Shown here: one piece after another, positions 52,120-63,192 of the stretch | How the letters are laid out: each line of letters starts with the position of its first letter | Numbering within the stretch: the stretch's first letter is position 1 | NCBI GenBank assembly: GCA_012728015.1 | Contig: JAAYFY010000046.1 | Location: 1-64,000, forward strand | Reading direction: 5' to 3' | DNA from: Clostridiaceae bacterium | Lineage (GTDB): Bacteria; Bacillota; Clostridia; DSM-8532 | Length of the DNA stretch: 64,000 nt | Translations under genes and position numbers: made by a program | The notes under the pieces: generated by a model | What the model was told of the DNA's origin: nothing | Databases searched by the model: none | What the model saw: the letters and a program-made list of their open reading frames with translations, nothing else

Positions 52120-53319
52120 TCAGGCCCCTCCGATCAGGCGTATGGTTTCCTTGGCTATGGCAAGTTCCTCATTGGTAGGTATGATCAATGTGCGGACCTT
52201 CGCGTCATCAGTACTGATATCTATCTCGATCCCCTTGCTCCTGTTCTTTTCGGGGTCTATCTTTATGCCCAGGAATTCCATGTTTGTACAGACCCGCTGG
52301 CGGATGTCGGGATTGTTCTCACCGATTCCCGCGGTGAACACCACGGCATCCAGGCCGCCCATTGCGCAGGCATAAGCGCCGATAAACTTCTTGACCTGGT
52401 ATGAAAATATCTGCAGGGCAAGCTCCGCGCGCTCATTTCCTTCATTCACGGCCTTCTCCAGGTCCCTGAAATCGCTGGACACACCGGATATTCCATAAAC
52501 CCCCGACTTCTTGTTCATGATACAGTCCATTTCGTCGGTGGACAGTTTCTCCTTGTTCATCAGGAAGGTTACTGCCGCAGGGTCTATAGTGCCGCAACGA
52601 GTTCCCATGGCCAGCCCGTCAAGGGGAGTAAATCCCATGGAGGTTTCCACGCTTTTGCCGCAATCCACGGCAGTGATACTTGAACCATTACCAAGATGGC
52701 ATGTGACGATTTTCAGCTGGTCGTATGGCCTTTTTAGCAAAACTTCAGCCCGTTCTGAAACATATTTGTGGGATGTGCCGTGGAAGCCGTATTTACGCAG
52801 CCTGTACTTCTCATAATACTCATATGGCAGCGCGTAAATGTAGACCTTTTTCGGCATGGTCTGATGGAAGGCTGTATCAAACACCGCAACCTGGGGCACC
52901 CCTTCAAGAATCTTGCTGCAGGCCTTGATGCCTGTTATATTCGGCGGGTTATGGAGGGGAGCCAGTTCCTCGCATTCCTCTATTGTTTTAATGACCTCAT
53001 CATCGATGATTACCGAACTGAAGAATTTCTCTCCTCCGTGGACAACCCTATGGCCTACTGCGTTGATCTCATCCAAGGATTTGATGACACCGGTCTCTTC
53101 ATCGGTCAGTACGGCTATCAGCTGTTTTATAGCCTCCAGATGGCTTTCCATGACGATTTCCTTGATAATCGACCTGCCATCACAGGTCTTATGCCTGATA
53201 AATGAACCGTTTATTCCTATCCTGTCGCAAACGCCCCTGGCCAGCACAGTTTCTCCTTCCACATTTATCAGCTGATACTTCAAGGATGAGCTTCCCGCAT
53301 TGATAACAAGTATATTCAT
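52120..53319 (-). CDS. ackA: Acetate kinase
   Basis: Acetyl-phosphate plus ADP to acetate plus ATP: the main ATP-yielding step of acetate fermentation. About 399 aa. Motifs: [67 protein letters not shown] and [13 protein letters not shown] 53319 matches the family N-terminus (MNILVINAG); the in-frame ATG two codons earlier is also near the AAAGGGG site. Downstream partner of pta. Confidence 0.98.
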   Translation of the reverse strand: MNILVINAGSSSLKYQLINVEGETVLARGVCDRIGINGSFIRHKTCDGRSIIKEIVMESHLEAIKQLIAVLTDEETGVIKSLDEINAVGHRVVHGGEKFFSSVIIDDEVIKTIEECEELAPLHNPPNITGIKACSKILEGVPQVAVFDTAFHQTMPKKVYIYALPYEYYEKYRLRKYGFHGTSHKYVSERAEVLLKRPYDQLKIVTCHLGNGSSITAVDCGKSVETSMGFTPLDGLAMGTRCGTIDPAAVTFLMNKEKLSTDEMDCIMNKKSGVYGISGVSSDFRDLEKAVNEGNERAELALQIFSYQVKKFIGAYACAMGGLDAVVFTAGIGENNPDIRQRVCTNMEFLGIKIDPEKNRSKGIEIDISTDDAKVRTLIIPTNEELAIAKETIRLIGGA

Positions 53320-53389
53320 GATCATCTATCCCCTTTTTTGCTTTATGTTCCCTTTATATTAAAAAACTCACTTTACCCTATGCCATGGC

Positions 53390-54553
<1,164 letters not shown>

Positions 54554-54560
54554 TTACCGG

Positions 54561-57011
54561 TCAGATCCTGTAGATTATCCGCCTCAAAGGCACCCAGCGC
54601 TTTATGCCGAAATCTTTGAGCAGTATTTTCCTCAGTTGCCTTGCTATGGTCTGTATGACCTCCAGGTCGTCCCCTGTTATCTCCTTGTCACCGTACCTGA
54701 CCCTGCAGAAGATCTCTGAAGCGTCGGCAAAGGAATACCGAGCCAGGACGATATGCTTGTCGATACGCCGTCCGAATTCCAGAACCGTTTCACCAGGCTT
54801 GATGCCGCAGCCCGAATGTTCCAGCCAGATGAGCATTGTCTGGAATATGCTTATGATTTTCCTTTTGTTGTTTTTCCCCAAGAGCGCCAGATTGTCCACG
54901 AGAATTGCCAGAAGGTTAATTATGACCATGGCAAGGATCAGTCCTGCCAAGGCATGCGGTACGTATTCCAGGTAGGAAGTAAGTTCTACGGCAACCGGCG
55001 TTCCGGCGGGAGCACTGGGAAGATCGGAGGAATACTTGCCGTACATTTCAGCGTAACGCCTCATCAGATCTTCAATACTTTGGGCATCGCCGACCCTCCG
55101 GACATTCTCCTCTGAAGGAAGGTATTGCATGACATCGGCATAAATGGGTGTGGGTTCAAATATAAGCCATCCGAAACCCTGGAAATAAACCTCGACCCAT
55201 GCATGGGCATGTCGGCTGGTGATGGTATAGATAGTATCATTATGGTTTTCGGGCATTACAAACCCTTCCACATACCTGGCCGGTATTCCCAGTGATCTGA
55301 GCATAACAGTCATTGAAGTGGCATAATAAGTGCAGTATCCCCTTCTGTCCTCGTTCAGAAACCATTCCACAAAATCCCGGCCCTCGGGTACACGGCTTGG
55401 GCTCAGGGTGTATTGATAGTTATTCCTCAAATAGTCCTGGATGGCGACAACCTTCTCATAATCGTTTTCGCAATCATGGGTTATGGCCCTGGCAAGCTTT
55501 ATGACGCTTTCCGGGGTATTCTCGCTGATCCATGTGTATTCTTCCGCAATCTGTTTTGAGCGGATAAGAAGTGACTCCAGCACCTCTATGCCCTGCCCAA
55601 GCTCCTCCAGATGCGGGTTTTTGGGAGATGGATCCTTTTCAACCAGGGCGTCCCGCTGTCTTACGAGTTCGTCCAGCGCATCCTGGTACAGGTTGTCGTA
55701 ACAGAATGTCAGCGCTCTTTTCAGAACGGGCGCGCCATACATTGGCTGCAGGTAATACACGGTATACCCGGATCCCATGGGCAATTTTCTTTGAGCATAG
55801 GCAATACCATGCATGTCCTGGCCCGCATCCAGGTTTCCTCCTTCGGTACTGGTTATGGGCATTATGGTAAGAAGCGGGGTGAATACTGTTTTCGTAGTCA
55901 GATTGCGGTACCGGATATCAAGTGAAAACGTGGGAAACAGGAAAGGATTGGACCTTCCGGAAGCCAGGTTTTCCAGGATCTCCTTATCGTTTCCCTCCAC
56001 ATCCGGAAACAGCTTATCGACAGGTATGTAAAGCCATCCCGCCCTGTTTTCCAGCAGCATGTTTTCTATCTCGGCGACGCTTTCACTGTCATCCTGGTTC
56101 TTGTGCCACATATTATTCTCATACCGGGAAAAGGCGGCACCGCGAAGATACGTTCTTTTATCACCCCTGACATCCATCATGACAGTATGGTTCGGTCTTA
56201 TAGGCCCGCCAAGCCTGTTGGCAGAACCTCTGAATCCAGTCGCAGCCAGGCTGAAAAACTCCACATCGGTGTGTCCGAATCTTTGCTCCAGGTATTGAAA
56301 AACCTGGAATACCTTCCTGTCAAGCCACGGCCATCGGATGGGATGATCGCTCTTCGGTATGGATATGACGATAAGAACCGGAATGATGACCGCAGGCAGG
56401 GTAAACAGCATAAGGCTGCCCGATGCGGTTTTTCCGGTGATCAAACCTTTTTTGGCTTTTTTCTCGAAGACATGCCTGAAATAGGATATGGCTGTCAGCA
56501 TGCAAGTAAAAGCCAGCACTGTTTTATTCTCGTTTCCCGTAAGTGTCCATATTCCGATATACATGGCTATTATGGCTCCGGTAAGCAGATACATCCTGAA
56601 ATAGCGGATAAAAAGGAAGTAGATCACTATGGACAGAAGGATCGCGGCAAGGATGACGAGGATAATCGCGGCGGCTGCCAATTGCCCGGTAATGATGGTG
56701 TTCTGGTAATATATGATCCTTTCAATAATTTCGGCCATATAGGACATCTGGACCAGAACAATACCGCCGGTTCCTGTAAGGTACAGGACAACCGAAGTGA
56801 CGGCCGCAACGCCCAAAACCAGTATTGAAACCATTCGGCTTACCCTGAACGCAAACAGCAGGCTGATGATGGGATACACCGCCGCAGATGCCAGGAAAAC
56901 CACCGAAAAAGGCATTTGTCCCTTTAATACGGCAGAAGCGAGGGAGAGCATGACCAGTACGTACAGATAGCCGATGAAATAGATGAAAATTTTATCAAGC
57001 TTTGGTTTCAT
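54561..57011 (-). CDS. Transglutaminase-like membrane protein (TgpA/DUF3488 type)
   Basis: 816 aa. N-terminal half-dozen membrane helices (about residues 8-205), an extracellular domain, a transglutaminase core with Cys in RRGYCTYYATSM (about residue 560), His in SRHAHAWVEV and an acidic residue in FEPTP, then another membrane helix and a cytosolic C-terminal domain of the DUF4129 kind. It could act as a protease or crosslinking enzyme on the cell surface. AAAGGTG precedes the ATG. It overlaps the DUF58 gene by 17 bp in a moxR-DUF58-transglutaminase unit. Confidence 0.9.
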   Translation of the reverse strand: MKPKLDKIFIYFIGYLYVLVMLSLASAVLKGQMPFSVVFLASAAVYPIISLLFAFRVSRMVSILVLGVAAVTSVVLYLTGTGGIVLVQMSYMAEIIERIIYYQNTIITGQLAAAAIILVILAAILLSIVIYFLFIRYFRMYLLTGAIIAMYIGIWTLTGNENKTVLAFTCMLTAISYFRHVFEKKAKKGLITGKTASGSLMLFTLPAVIIPVLIVISIPKSDHPIRWPWLDRKVFQVFQYLEQRFGHTDVEFFSLAATGFRGSANRLGGPIRPNHTVMMDVRGDKRTYLRGAAFSRYENNMWHKNQDDSESVAEIENMLLENRAGWLYIPVDKLFPDVEGNDKEILENLASGRSNPFLFPTFSLDIRYRNLTTKTVFTPLLTIMPITSTEGGNLDAGQDMHGIAYAQRKLPMGSGYTVYYLQPMYGAPVLKRALTFCYDNLYQDALDELVRQRDALVEKDPSPKNPHLEELGQGIEVLESLLIRSKQIAEEYTWISENTPESVIKLARAITHDCENDYEKVVAIQDYLRNNYQYTLSPSRVPEGRDFVEWFLNEDRRGYCTYYATSMTVMLRSLGIPARYVEGFVMPENHNDTIYTITSRHAHAWVEVYFQGFGWLIFEPTPIYADVMQYLPSEENVRRVGDAQSIEDLMRRYAEMYGKYSSDLPSAPAGTPVAVELTSYLEYVPHALAGLILAMVIINLLAILVDNLALLGKNNKRKIISIFQTMLIWLEHSGCGIKPGETVLEFGRRIDKHIVLARYSFADASEIFCRVRYGDKEITGDDLEVIQTIARQLRKILLKDFGIKRWVPLRRIIYRI

Positions 57012-58332
57012 ATGCTTTCACCTTTTCCTTTTCCCTGGCTTCGGTCCTTGCCCTGATCACTTCCAGTTCCGCGAAATCCTCCGCCTCTTCCCTCTGTTCC
57101 CCGATCTCCACAGCCCTGGGCGTCAGAAGATACCCTTTAATATTATTTTTCATCAAAAGGTCCGCAAGATCGTTTTTCGCCTGTACATCCTCCTGGTCAA
57201 TACCAGCAATATCCACATAGTTCAGTTCAATATCAAATCCCTTGTTCCTAATCTTGAGTGATTCTTCCACCATCTTTCCGTCAAGGGTGACGGTATAGAC
57301 ATATATCAGCTTGCTGTTTCGCCCGGTATCGGTGAAATGATGGTAGATGTTTTCAAAATCATCTTCTTCGGAAAACTTGATTTCGGACAGGATCTGGTAA
57401 AGACCTTCAAATTCATTGAGGGACGCGGCACGGAAGGTATAGGGTTTTTCTTTGAAAAAGCAGAGGTTTACGGGAATGCTTCGCCTTAGCAGATAATAAA
57501 TTGTTGAAACAATTTCCTCTATGACGCAGTCTTCCTTTATCAGGGTTTCTTCATTCATTGGTCCTGACTTGTTCAGGTTCAGGATCATCATGATATCATT
57601 GTCCAACTCGTTCCTGGTTTCCTTGACCATGGTTTTTGAGAGTTTGGACGTGAGCTTCCAGTGTATCTTTCTGAAACTGTCGCCATAGACATACTCCCTT
57701 ATGTCCTTTATTACGTCATTGCCTGTTTCGTCATATCCCGATGCTGCCTCGCCCTCGGAAAGCCTTGCTACCTCTATATCTTTATTTATCTGTTCTATAA
57801 CCCTGGGCTTGACAAGGATGCTCTTCTTTTCAAATGGGCTCAGCCTGATGCTGACCATACCAAGAAGGTCCTGGATCTCGATATAGTTTACTCCGATATC
57901 ATATCGGCCCCTGAAATAAAGGGGCATGCTGTATTTGAACTCACGGCGGCTGAAGGGGGCCAGGGACAGGTGTACCCTCCTGAGGCTTTTTAATATGAAC
58001 CTGCCCTCCATTTGCATATGTATGGTGATGTAGGGCATGTAAAGGAAAGACGCGTTCTGAAGGATCAGATGGTAGGTGGCGCATTCACCCTTGACAAAGG
58101 TACGCTCTCCCACGCGCTCGCTCATCCTGGAAAAGACGCAGATTATAACCATGTGTATTGCCGAAATAAACGGCAGGGCCAGCATCAGGTAAAGCAGGGT
58201 ATATGGCAAAACGCCCCCGTAGAAATATGCATATACAAGGCTTGCGAAAAGAAGCAGAAGATAGCGTACGATGTTGCGTTTCCGGTACCTTGATTCCCTG
58301 GGAAGGTAATCCGGACCAGTGATTTTTTTCAT
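56995..58332 (-). CDS. DUF58-domain protein
   Basis: 445 aa. Two N-terminal membrane helices (about residues 22-62), a beta-rich middle region, then the DUF58 signature around GNDVIKDIREYVYGDSFRKI and HWKLTSKLSKTMVKE. A vWA-like C-terminal part follows. DUF58 proteins occur next to MoxR ATPases and are proposed adaptors for their substrates; no biochemical activity is established. It lies between moxR and the transglutaminase gene. Confidence 0.92.
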   Translation of the reverse strand: MKKITGPDYLPRESRYRKRNIVRYLLLLFASLVYAYFYGGVLPYTLLYLMLALPFISAIHMVIICVFSRMSERVGERTFVKGECATYHLILQNASFLYMPYITIHMQMEGRFILKSLRRVHLSLAPFSRREFKYSMPLYFRGRYDIGVNYIEIQDLLGMVSIRLSPFEKKSILVKPRVIEQINKDIEVARLSEGEAASGYDETGNDVIKDIREYVYGDSFRKIHWKLTSKLSKTMVKETRNELDNDIMMILNLNKSGPMNEETLIKEDCVIEEIVSTIYYLLRRSIPVNLCFFKEKPYTFRAASLNEFEGLYQILSEIKFSEEDDFENIYHHFTDTGRNSKLIYVYTVTLDGKMVEESLKIRNKGFDIELNYVDIAGIDQEDVQAKNDLADLLMKNNIKGYLLTPRAVEIGEQREEAEDFAELEVIRARTEAREKEKVKAYETKA

Positions 58333-58349
58333 AGCATGCCGTCCCCCGT

Positions 58350-59294
58350 CTATTTTATTCCCACAGGTATTCTCTGGCGCTCCACGATATCAAGGATGAT
58401 GCTTTCATTGGTTATGCGCTTTATTTTGGCTTCCTGTTTCAGTACAAGCCTGTGGCTGAGTACGGGCACGGCCAAATCCCTTATGTCTTCCGGAAGCACA
58501 TAATCCCTGCCATCATACAGGGCGGCTGCCTGTGATGCCCTGAATAGACTGAGGGAAGCCCTTGGGCTGCAGCCCAGCATGACGTGCCCATGCCTCCTGG
58601 TGGCAGTAATTAAATCCACTATGTATCCTGCAAGGCTTTTGTCCACCCTTACCTTTCTAACCTGCTGCTGCAGTTCTAACAGTTCCTCCCTTGTAACCAC
58701 CGGGGTCAGGTCATTCAAGGGGTTGGATTCCTGGAACCTGTAGAGGATATCCACCTCCTCGGAATGTGACGGGTAACCGGCCGAGATCCTCATCATGAAC
58801 CTGTCCATCTGGGCTTCGGGCAATGGATAGGTGCCCATGTATTCAACGGGGTTTTGAGTTGCTATGACCATGAATGGATCGGGTACTCTGTAGGTTTTTC
58901 CATCCACCGTAACCTGTCTTTCCTCCATGACTTCCAGCATGCTGGCCTGGGTTTTGGGCGAGGTTCTGTTGATCTCATCCGCCAGGATGACATTACTCAT
59001 GACATTACCGGTTCTGTATTCAAACTCCCCTGTCTTTTGGTTGAATATGGTAAATCCTGTAATATCAGAAGGCAGTATATCTGGTGTGAACTGGATCCTG
59101 TTGAAGGACAGGCCAACCGACTTTGCCATGGAGTTGGCCATGGTCGTCTTCCCAATTCCGGGAACATCTTCAATAAGGATATGCCCGGAAGAAGCAAGGG
59201 CTATGACCATCAGTCTCGACGGTCCCTCCTTGCCAATAATGACCCGGGACATGTTTTTCACTATTTTTCTCATGATGGAATTCTTCTCTTTCAT
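58350..59294 (-). CDS. MoxR-family AAA+ ATPase
   Basis: 314 aa. Walker A in DVPGIGKTTMANS, Walker B/sensor region LADEINRTSPKTQASMLEVM, ATQNPVEYMGTYPLPEAQMDRF, and a lid domain with SPRASLSL. MoxR ATPases act as chaperones that mature neighbouring complexes, here presumably the DUF58/transglutaminase pair. ATG 59294 with GAGAGGGTG upstream; an in-frame TTG one codon earlier is less likely. Confidence 0.95.
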   Translation of the reverse strand: MKEKNSIMRKIVKNMSRVIIGKEGPSRLMVIALASSGHILIEDVPGIGKTTMANSMAKSVGLSFNRIQFTPDILPSDITGFTIFNQKTGEFEYRTGNVMSNVILADEINRTSPKTQASMLEVMEERQVTVDGKTYRVPDPFMVIATQNPVEYMGTYPLPEAQMDRFMMRISAGYPSHSEEVDILYRFQESNPLNDLTPVVTREELLELQQQVRKVRVDKSLAGYIVDLITATRRHGHVMLGCSPRASLSLFRASQAAALYDGRDYVLPEDIRDLAVPVLSHRLVLKQEAKIKRITNESIILDIVERQRIPVGIK

Positions 59295-59451
59295 CAAGAC
59301 ACCCTCTCTTTGTTTATTTTGGGCGAAAAGAAGAAAATCGTTATTCCTCCCTATAATATACTAACAGACTGACAAGAATGAGCAATGGGCTTATTGCTGT
59401 ATTTTCCCATAATCTAACACCATTAGCACAGTTGATGTTTTTTGGGGAAGT

Positions 59452-59478
59452 AAAAACGGGCCGTTGTATACAGCCCGT
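59452..59478 (-). terminator. Terminator of the macAB-type operon
   Basis: Minus strand 6-bp stem ACGGGC/GCCCGT around an 11-nt loop, then TTTT. Confidence 0.6.
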
Positions 59479-59506
59479 CGTTAATACAGTTTCCAGCTTC
59501 GGTGTA

Positions 59507-60721
59507 TCATTCATACCGCAGCGCCTCGATGGGATCAAGCATCGCGGCCTTCCTGGCGGGATAAATTCCGAAGAATATTCCCACAGCCGACGAGAAAAGA
59601 ATCGCGAGAATGACCGTACCGGGAGAAAGATGGGGAGTGATTCCCGCAAGTCTGCCGAGGCCATAGGCCCCGAATATGCCGAAAATCAGCCCAAGTATGC
59701 CTCCAATGCAGGAGATGATCACCGATTCGGTGAGAAACTGGAACAAAATATGGCCGGTCCTGGCGCCAATGGCCTTTCTTATGCCAATCTCACGGGTTCG
59801 CTCGGTGACTGAAACCAGCATTATGTTCATGACCCCAACACCGCCCACCACCAGGGATATGGCAGCCACAACGGCGACAAAGGTTGTGAAGATACCCACC
59901 ACTGTATTGATCTGGTCTAGCTGCTTCATCAGGTTTTCCGCCTTGTACGCGTCCCTGCCACGGTTCCCGTGCCTGTTTTCCAGCAGGTTCACGGCCAGGT
60001 TCCCTGCCGATTCGACGTTTTCCTTGTTGTCGGCCATGATGAACACCTGGGAAGCTGTTTCGTCCAGTGAAAAGACATGGCTGACAGTTGTGGCGGGCAT
60101 ATGCACAACCACAGGAATATAGTCATTATCTGTCATTTCGGCAAACATATCGTATGCGCTCTTAATAACACCTACGATGGTGACGCTTTTCTGCGCGGTC
60201 TTGGGTCCCACGTCCATTGTCATCCCCACCGCATCTTCCATCCTGAATAGCTTTTTTGCGGTTGTACTGTCGATTACGGCCACGGCCTTGCCTTCTTCAT
60301 ACTCAATGTCGGTAAAGATCCGGCCGTACAGGATCTCATTGTTTTCAATGCGGAACATATCTCCAGATCCGCCTACAACAATAGCCATCTTGGTGTTGGT
60401 ACCGTAACTTGCCCAGCCCTGAACCCGGACGATCTGGGTGGCATAACGGATATACGGGATTTTTTCCTTAAGCTGCCTGACGTCTTCGAAGGTTATATAA
60501 TCGCTCTGTTCAGCGTTGTTCTCATTCACATTGATGGCTACCGTGTTTGTTCCGATTTTCTCAAATTCACCGGTAATAGTATGCTGCCCGCCCTGCCCAA
60601 GGGAAACCACGGCAATGACTGAGCTTATCCCGATGATTATGCCCAACATGGTGAGGAATGAACGCATCTTATTGGCCCAAATGCTTGAAAGTGCCATTTT
60701 TACATTCTCAAGTATATTCAC
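59507..60721 (-). CDS. ABC transporter permease, MacB/FtsX type
   Basis: About 404 aa. One N-terminal helix (about 25-45), a large extracellular MacB-type domain, then three C-terminal helices of the FtsX domain with the conserved GVMNIMLVSVTERTREIGIRKAIGA segment, ending YPARKAAMLDPIEALRYE. Transmits ATP hydrolysis to extracytoplasmic substrate movement. GTG 60721 is chosen with GGAGGT 6 nt upstream; 13 bp from the ATPase gene. Confidence 0.93.
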   Translation of the reverse strand: MNILENVKMALSSIWANKMRSFLTMLGIIIGISSVIAVVSLGQGGQHTITGEFEKIGTNTVAINVNENNAEQSDYITFEDVRQLKEKIPYIRYATQIVRVQGWASYGTNTKMAIVVGGSGDMFRIENNEILYGRIFTDIEYEEGKAVAVIDSTTAKKLFRMEDAVGMTMDVGPKTAQKSVTIVGVIKSAYDMFAEMTDNDYIPVVVHMPATTVSHVFSLDETASQVFIMADNKENVESAGNLAVNLLENRHGNRGRDAYKAENLMKQLDQINTVVGIFTTFVAVVAAISLVVGGVGVMNIMLVSVTERTREIGIRKAIGARTGHILFQFLTESVIISCIGGILGLIFGIFGAYGLGRLAGITPHLSPGTVILAILFSSAVGIFFGIYPARKAAMLDPIEALRYE

Positions 60722-60734
60722 TTCCCCACCTCCC

Positions 60735-61427
60735 CTATAAGATAATACGATTCTGGACCGGGCTGTCATCAATGATACGACCGTCCCTCATCCGGACTAT
60801 TCTTTCAGAGTAATTTGCCACATCAGGCTCATGGGTCACCATAAGAATGGTAGTGCCCTCATCATTGAGTTTCTGGATTATCTTCATGATCTCTTCGGTG
60901 ACCCTGGAATCCAGGTTGCCGGTCGGTTCATCCGCCAGAATGATGGAAGGGCTGTTGACTATTGCCCTGGCAATAGCCACCCTTTGCATTTGACCCCCTG
61001 ATATTTCAGTGGGACGGTGCCTTATCCTTTCAGCCAGGTCAACCCTCGACAGGGCCTCGATAGCTTTCTCCCGCCTCTCCCTTGCCGGCACCCCGGCATA
61101 GATCATGGGTAGTTCAACGTTCTCCAGTACTGTCATCCGCGGGAGAAGGTTGAAGGACTGAAAGATAAAGCCGATCTCCCTGTTTCGGATGCTGGCAAGC
61201 TCGTTCCCGCCAAGGGTTGAAACGTCCTTGCTGTTAAGGATGTAACGTCCTGATGTAACCCTGTCAAGACAACCTAATATGTTCAGCAGGGTAGATTTTC
61301 CGCAGCCTGATGGGCCCATTACTGCTACAAACTCTCCGGGTCTTATATGAAGGGAAATACCGTTTAAAGCTGTAAGCGTGATAGCTCCGGTTTTATATAC
61401 CTTGGTGACATTCTCAATGCGGATCAT
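60735..61427 (-). CDS. ABC transporter ATP-binding protein, MacB/LolD type
   Basis: 230 aa. Walker A GPSGCGKST, Q-loop FIFQSFNLLPRMTVLENVELP, signature SGGQMQRVAIARA, Walker B IILADEPTGNLD and H-loop in MVTHEPD. Stops overlap by 4 bp with the upstream adaptor gene. Drives the neighbouring permease in an antibiotic/peptide efflux or lipoprotein-handling system; the substrate is unknown. Confidence 0.96.
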   Translation of the reverse strand: MIRIENVTKVYKTGAITLTALNGISLHIRPGEFVAVMGPSGCGKSTLLNILGCLDRVTSGRYILNSKDVSTLGGNELASIRNREIGFIFQSFNLLPRMTVLENVELPMIYAGVPARERREKAIEALSRVDLAERIRHRPTEISGGQMQRVAIARAIVNSPSIILADEPTGNLDSRVTEEIMKIIQKLNDEGTTILMVTHEPDVANYSERIVRMRDGRIIDDSPVQNRIIL

Positions 61428-62578
61428 TGGCCAGCTCCTTCCACCACGACAGGAACGCCGTCGCCAAGATCTACCGAAGGATTTAGAACCACCTTATCCC
61501 CAGGCTTTAAGCCTTCCAGGACCTCAACATCAGAATCCGACTGAAGGCCTAGGCTGACCTGAGTAAGCCTTGCGACGCCGTTTTCAACAACAAAGACCGA
61601 TGTATTGTTTTTCTTGTCGTACTTGATGCATTCCACGGGGATCTTGAGCAAATTCTTCGCCTCTCCCACCAGGATATCAGCGTTCACGTCAAAATCCACC
61701 TTAAGCAATGCGTCTGGGTTGGCTATATCGATCTCTGCCATGAGGAAAGCGCTCTGCGCAGCCAGGTTTATTTCCGCGGCCGGGCTTATGAAGGATACTA
61801 CCCCATCGTAATAATGCCCGGAATACTCCAGGACAGCCTTCTGTCCGGTACTGATCTTGGCGGCGTCGTATTTTCCCAGGTAAATAACACCCTTAAGGTT
61901 ATTTAGATCCTGAACCACAACCGCAGGCTGTGTCATGCCAAGAGGCGCTCCTTCCACGGCGTTCAAGGCGGTAACCGTGCCTTCCATATCTGAAATTAGC
62001 CCGTCCTTAACATCATCAAGCCTGGACCTGGCCGTATCAAGCCCGATTTTGGCCAGCGCCGCCGAGTTTTCCAGCATCTTGATCTTTTCCTCGGAAATGG
62101 TCTGCATGACATCCCTTTTCTGGATCAAAGCCTGCAGGTTGGCCAGATCCTGTGGGTCTTTGCTTCCGTCAAGCCTTAAGATTTCAGCTTCAATATCAGC
62201 CATGTCTTCTTCAACCTGTTCCTTCTGTTTTATAAGGTCAGTCAAGTTGAGAAGCGCGTTTTCATATTGTATTTCAGCCTGATCCACGGCGGCTTTAAGG
62301 TCGGAGATATCATACTCCAGTATGACATCGCCCTTCCTTACGGTATCCCCCACCTCCACATGTATCTTTGTTACTTTAAGACCGGAGGTTCCATAATAAC
62401 TTTTTGCGTCGCTGGACTGGACCAGCGCATTGGTGGAAAGCCAGGATTGGATGTCCCCAATTTCCGCTTCTGTTATCCTCACTGTCAGGGCATCAGTCCT
62501 GTCCCTGCCCAGAAGTCTCACTGCCACGATAACCGCAAGTATGGCGAAGACTATAATGATTATGCTTTTCTTCTTCAT
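61424..62578 (-). CDS. HlyD/MacA-family periplasmic-adaptor-like protein
   Basis: 384 aa. N-terminal membrane anchor (residues 4-22), a lipoyl/barrel region (VTKIHVEVGDTVRKGDVILEY), a long coiled coil (about 85-190) and C-terminal beta domains. In Bacillota such proteins work on the outer surface with MacB-type transporters. First gene of the three-gene unit; a CTGATTAATCAG palindrome lies about 100 bp upstream. Confidence 0.93.
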   Translation of the reverse strand: MKKKSIIIIVFAILAVIVAVRLLGRDRTDALTVRITEAEIGDIQSWLSTNALVQSSDAKSYYGTSGLKVTKIHVEVGDTVRKGDVILEYDISDLKAAVDQAEIQYENALLNLTDLIKQKEQVEEDMADIEAEILRLDGSKDPQDLANLQALIQKRDVMQTISEEKIKMLENSAALAKIGLDTARSRLDDVKDGLISDMEGTVTALNAVEGAPLGMTQPAVVVQDLNNLKGVIYLGKYDAAKISTGQKAVLEYSGHYYDGVVSFISPAAEINLAAQSAFLMAEIDIANPDALLKVDFDVNADILVGEAKNLLKIPVECIKYDKKNNTSVFVVENGVARLTQVSLGLQSDSDVEVLEGLKPGDKVVLNPSVDLGDGVPVVVEGAGQ

Positions 62579-62676
62579 CTCGTTCTCCCTTGCATCATTC
62601 TGTCCGATATCGTTTTCATATGCGGCCTATGCCAGCGCCTGCCCCATTTATAATTACAATCTGTATTTAACCTTGT

Positions 62677-62688
62677 CTGATTAATCAG
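62677..62688. promoter_or_regulatory. CTGATTAATCAG palindrome upstream of the macA-type gene
   Basis: Perfect 12-bp palindrome flanked by TGT and GGACA, extending the dyad with one indel. A plausible operator for a TetR/MarR-type regulator of the efflux operon. Confidence 0.4.
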
Positions 62689-62739
62689 GACATAAAAGGT
62701 TTCCTGTTTATTACCTCATATCCTATTTTCCTTATATTT

Positions 62740-62781
62740 TTGATCCAGGTCAAATTAATCTTTCACAAACAATGATATATT
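62740..62781 (+). promoter_or_regulatory. Class II CRP/FNR-type promoter
   Basis: TTGATCCAGGTCAA (62740-62753), extended by T/A on each side to a 16-bp dyad with 14 matching positions. The -10 is TATATT (62776-62781). With a start at 62788 the box centre is exactly -41.5, the class II activator position. No -35 hexamer is present, as expected. Confidence 0.7.
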
Positions 62782-62826
62782 GGACGCAGAAAAACAAGAA
62801 TAGAACATGAAGGGAAGTGTGACAAA

Positions 62827-63147
62827 ATGGCAGATAAACTTAGCTTTAACGAGGTTAAAACCAGGCATTTAAAGACTCTTGGCCAATATGTGCCCATTGT
62901 GGCAAGGGTTCATGGAAATAGCCATCCCGAGTTCCATGATGTCCATGCCCTGTTTGACGCGCTTGCCGGGAAAATAAAGGAATCGGGTTCCGGCATACCC
63001 GATTTGGATGGGGAGTTTGCAAGGCTTCGTGAGATTACAAACTCATACACCGTTCCGGATGATGTATGCGAAAGCTATGAGGCTGTGTACAGGATGCTGG
63101 TCGAGCTGGATCAGGCTTACCAGGCCCGGATAAAAAACACTGAATAA
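62827..63147 (+). CDS. Small RIC/ScdA-like (hemerythrin-related) protein
   Basis: 106 aa. The segment RHLKTLGQYVPIVARVHGNSHPEFHDVH resembles the (V)HG-x-x-HPE block of RIC-type di-iron proteins that repair Fe-S clusters after nitric oxide or oxidative damage. Several conserved His/Glu could bind iron, but the protein is only half the size of full-length RIC. The C-terminal part (TVPDDVCESYEAVYRMLVELDQAYQA) is helical. Start: GAAGGGAAGTG upstream of the ATG. Driven by the FNR-type promoter and followed at 45 bp by a P-type ATPase. Confidence 0.62.
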   Translation: MADKLSFNEVKTRHLKTLGQYVPIVARVHGNSHPEFHDVHALFDALAGKIKESGSGIPDLDGEFARLREITNSYTVPDDVCESYEAVYRMLVELDQAYQARIKNTE

Positions 63148-63192
63148 GCTGGATAAGCTGCCAGGTAAGCCGGAAGGCAGAGAGGTGATTTG

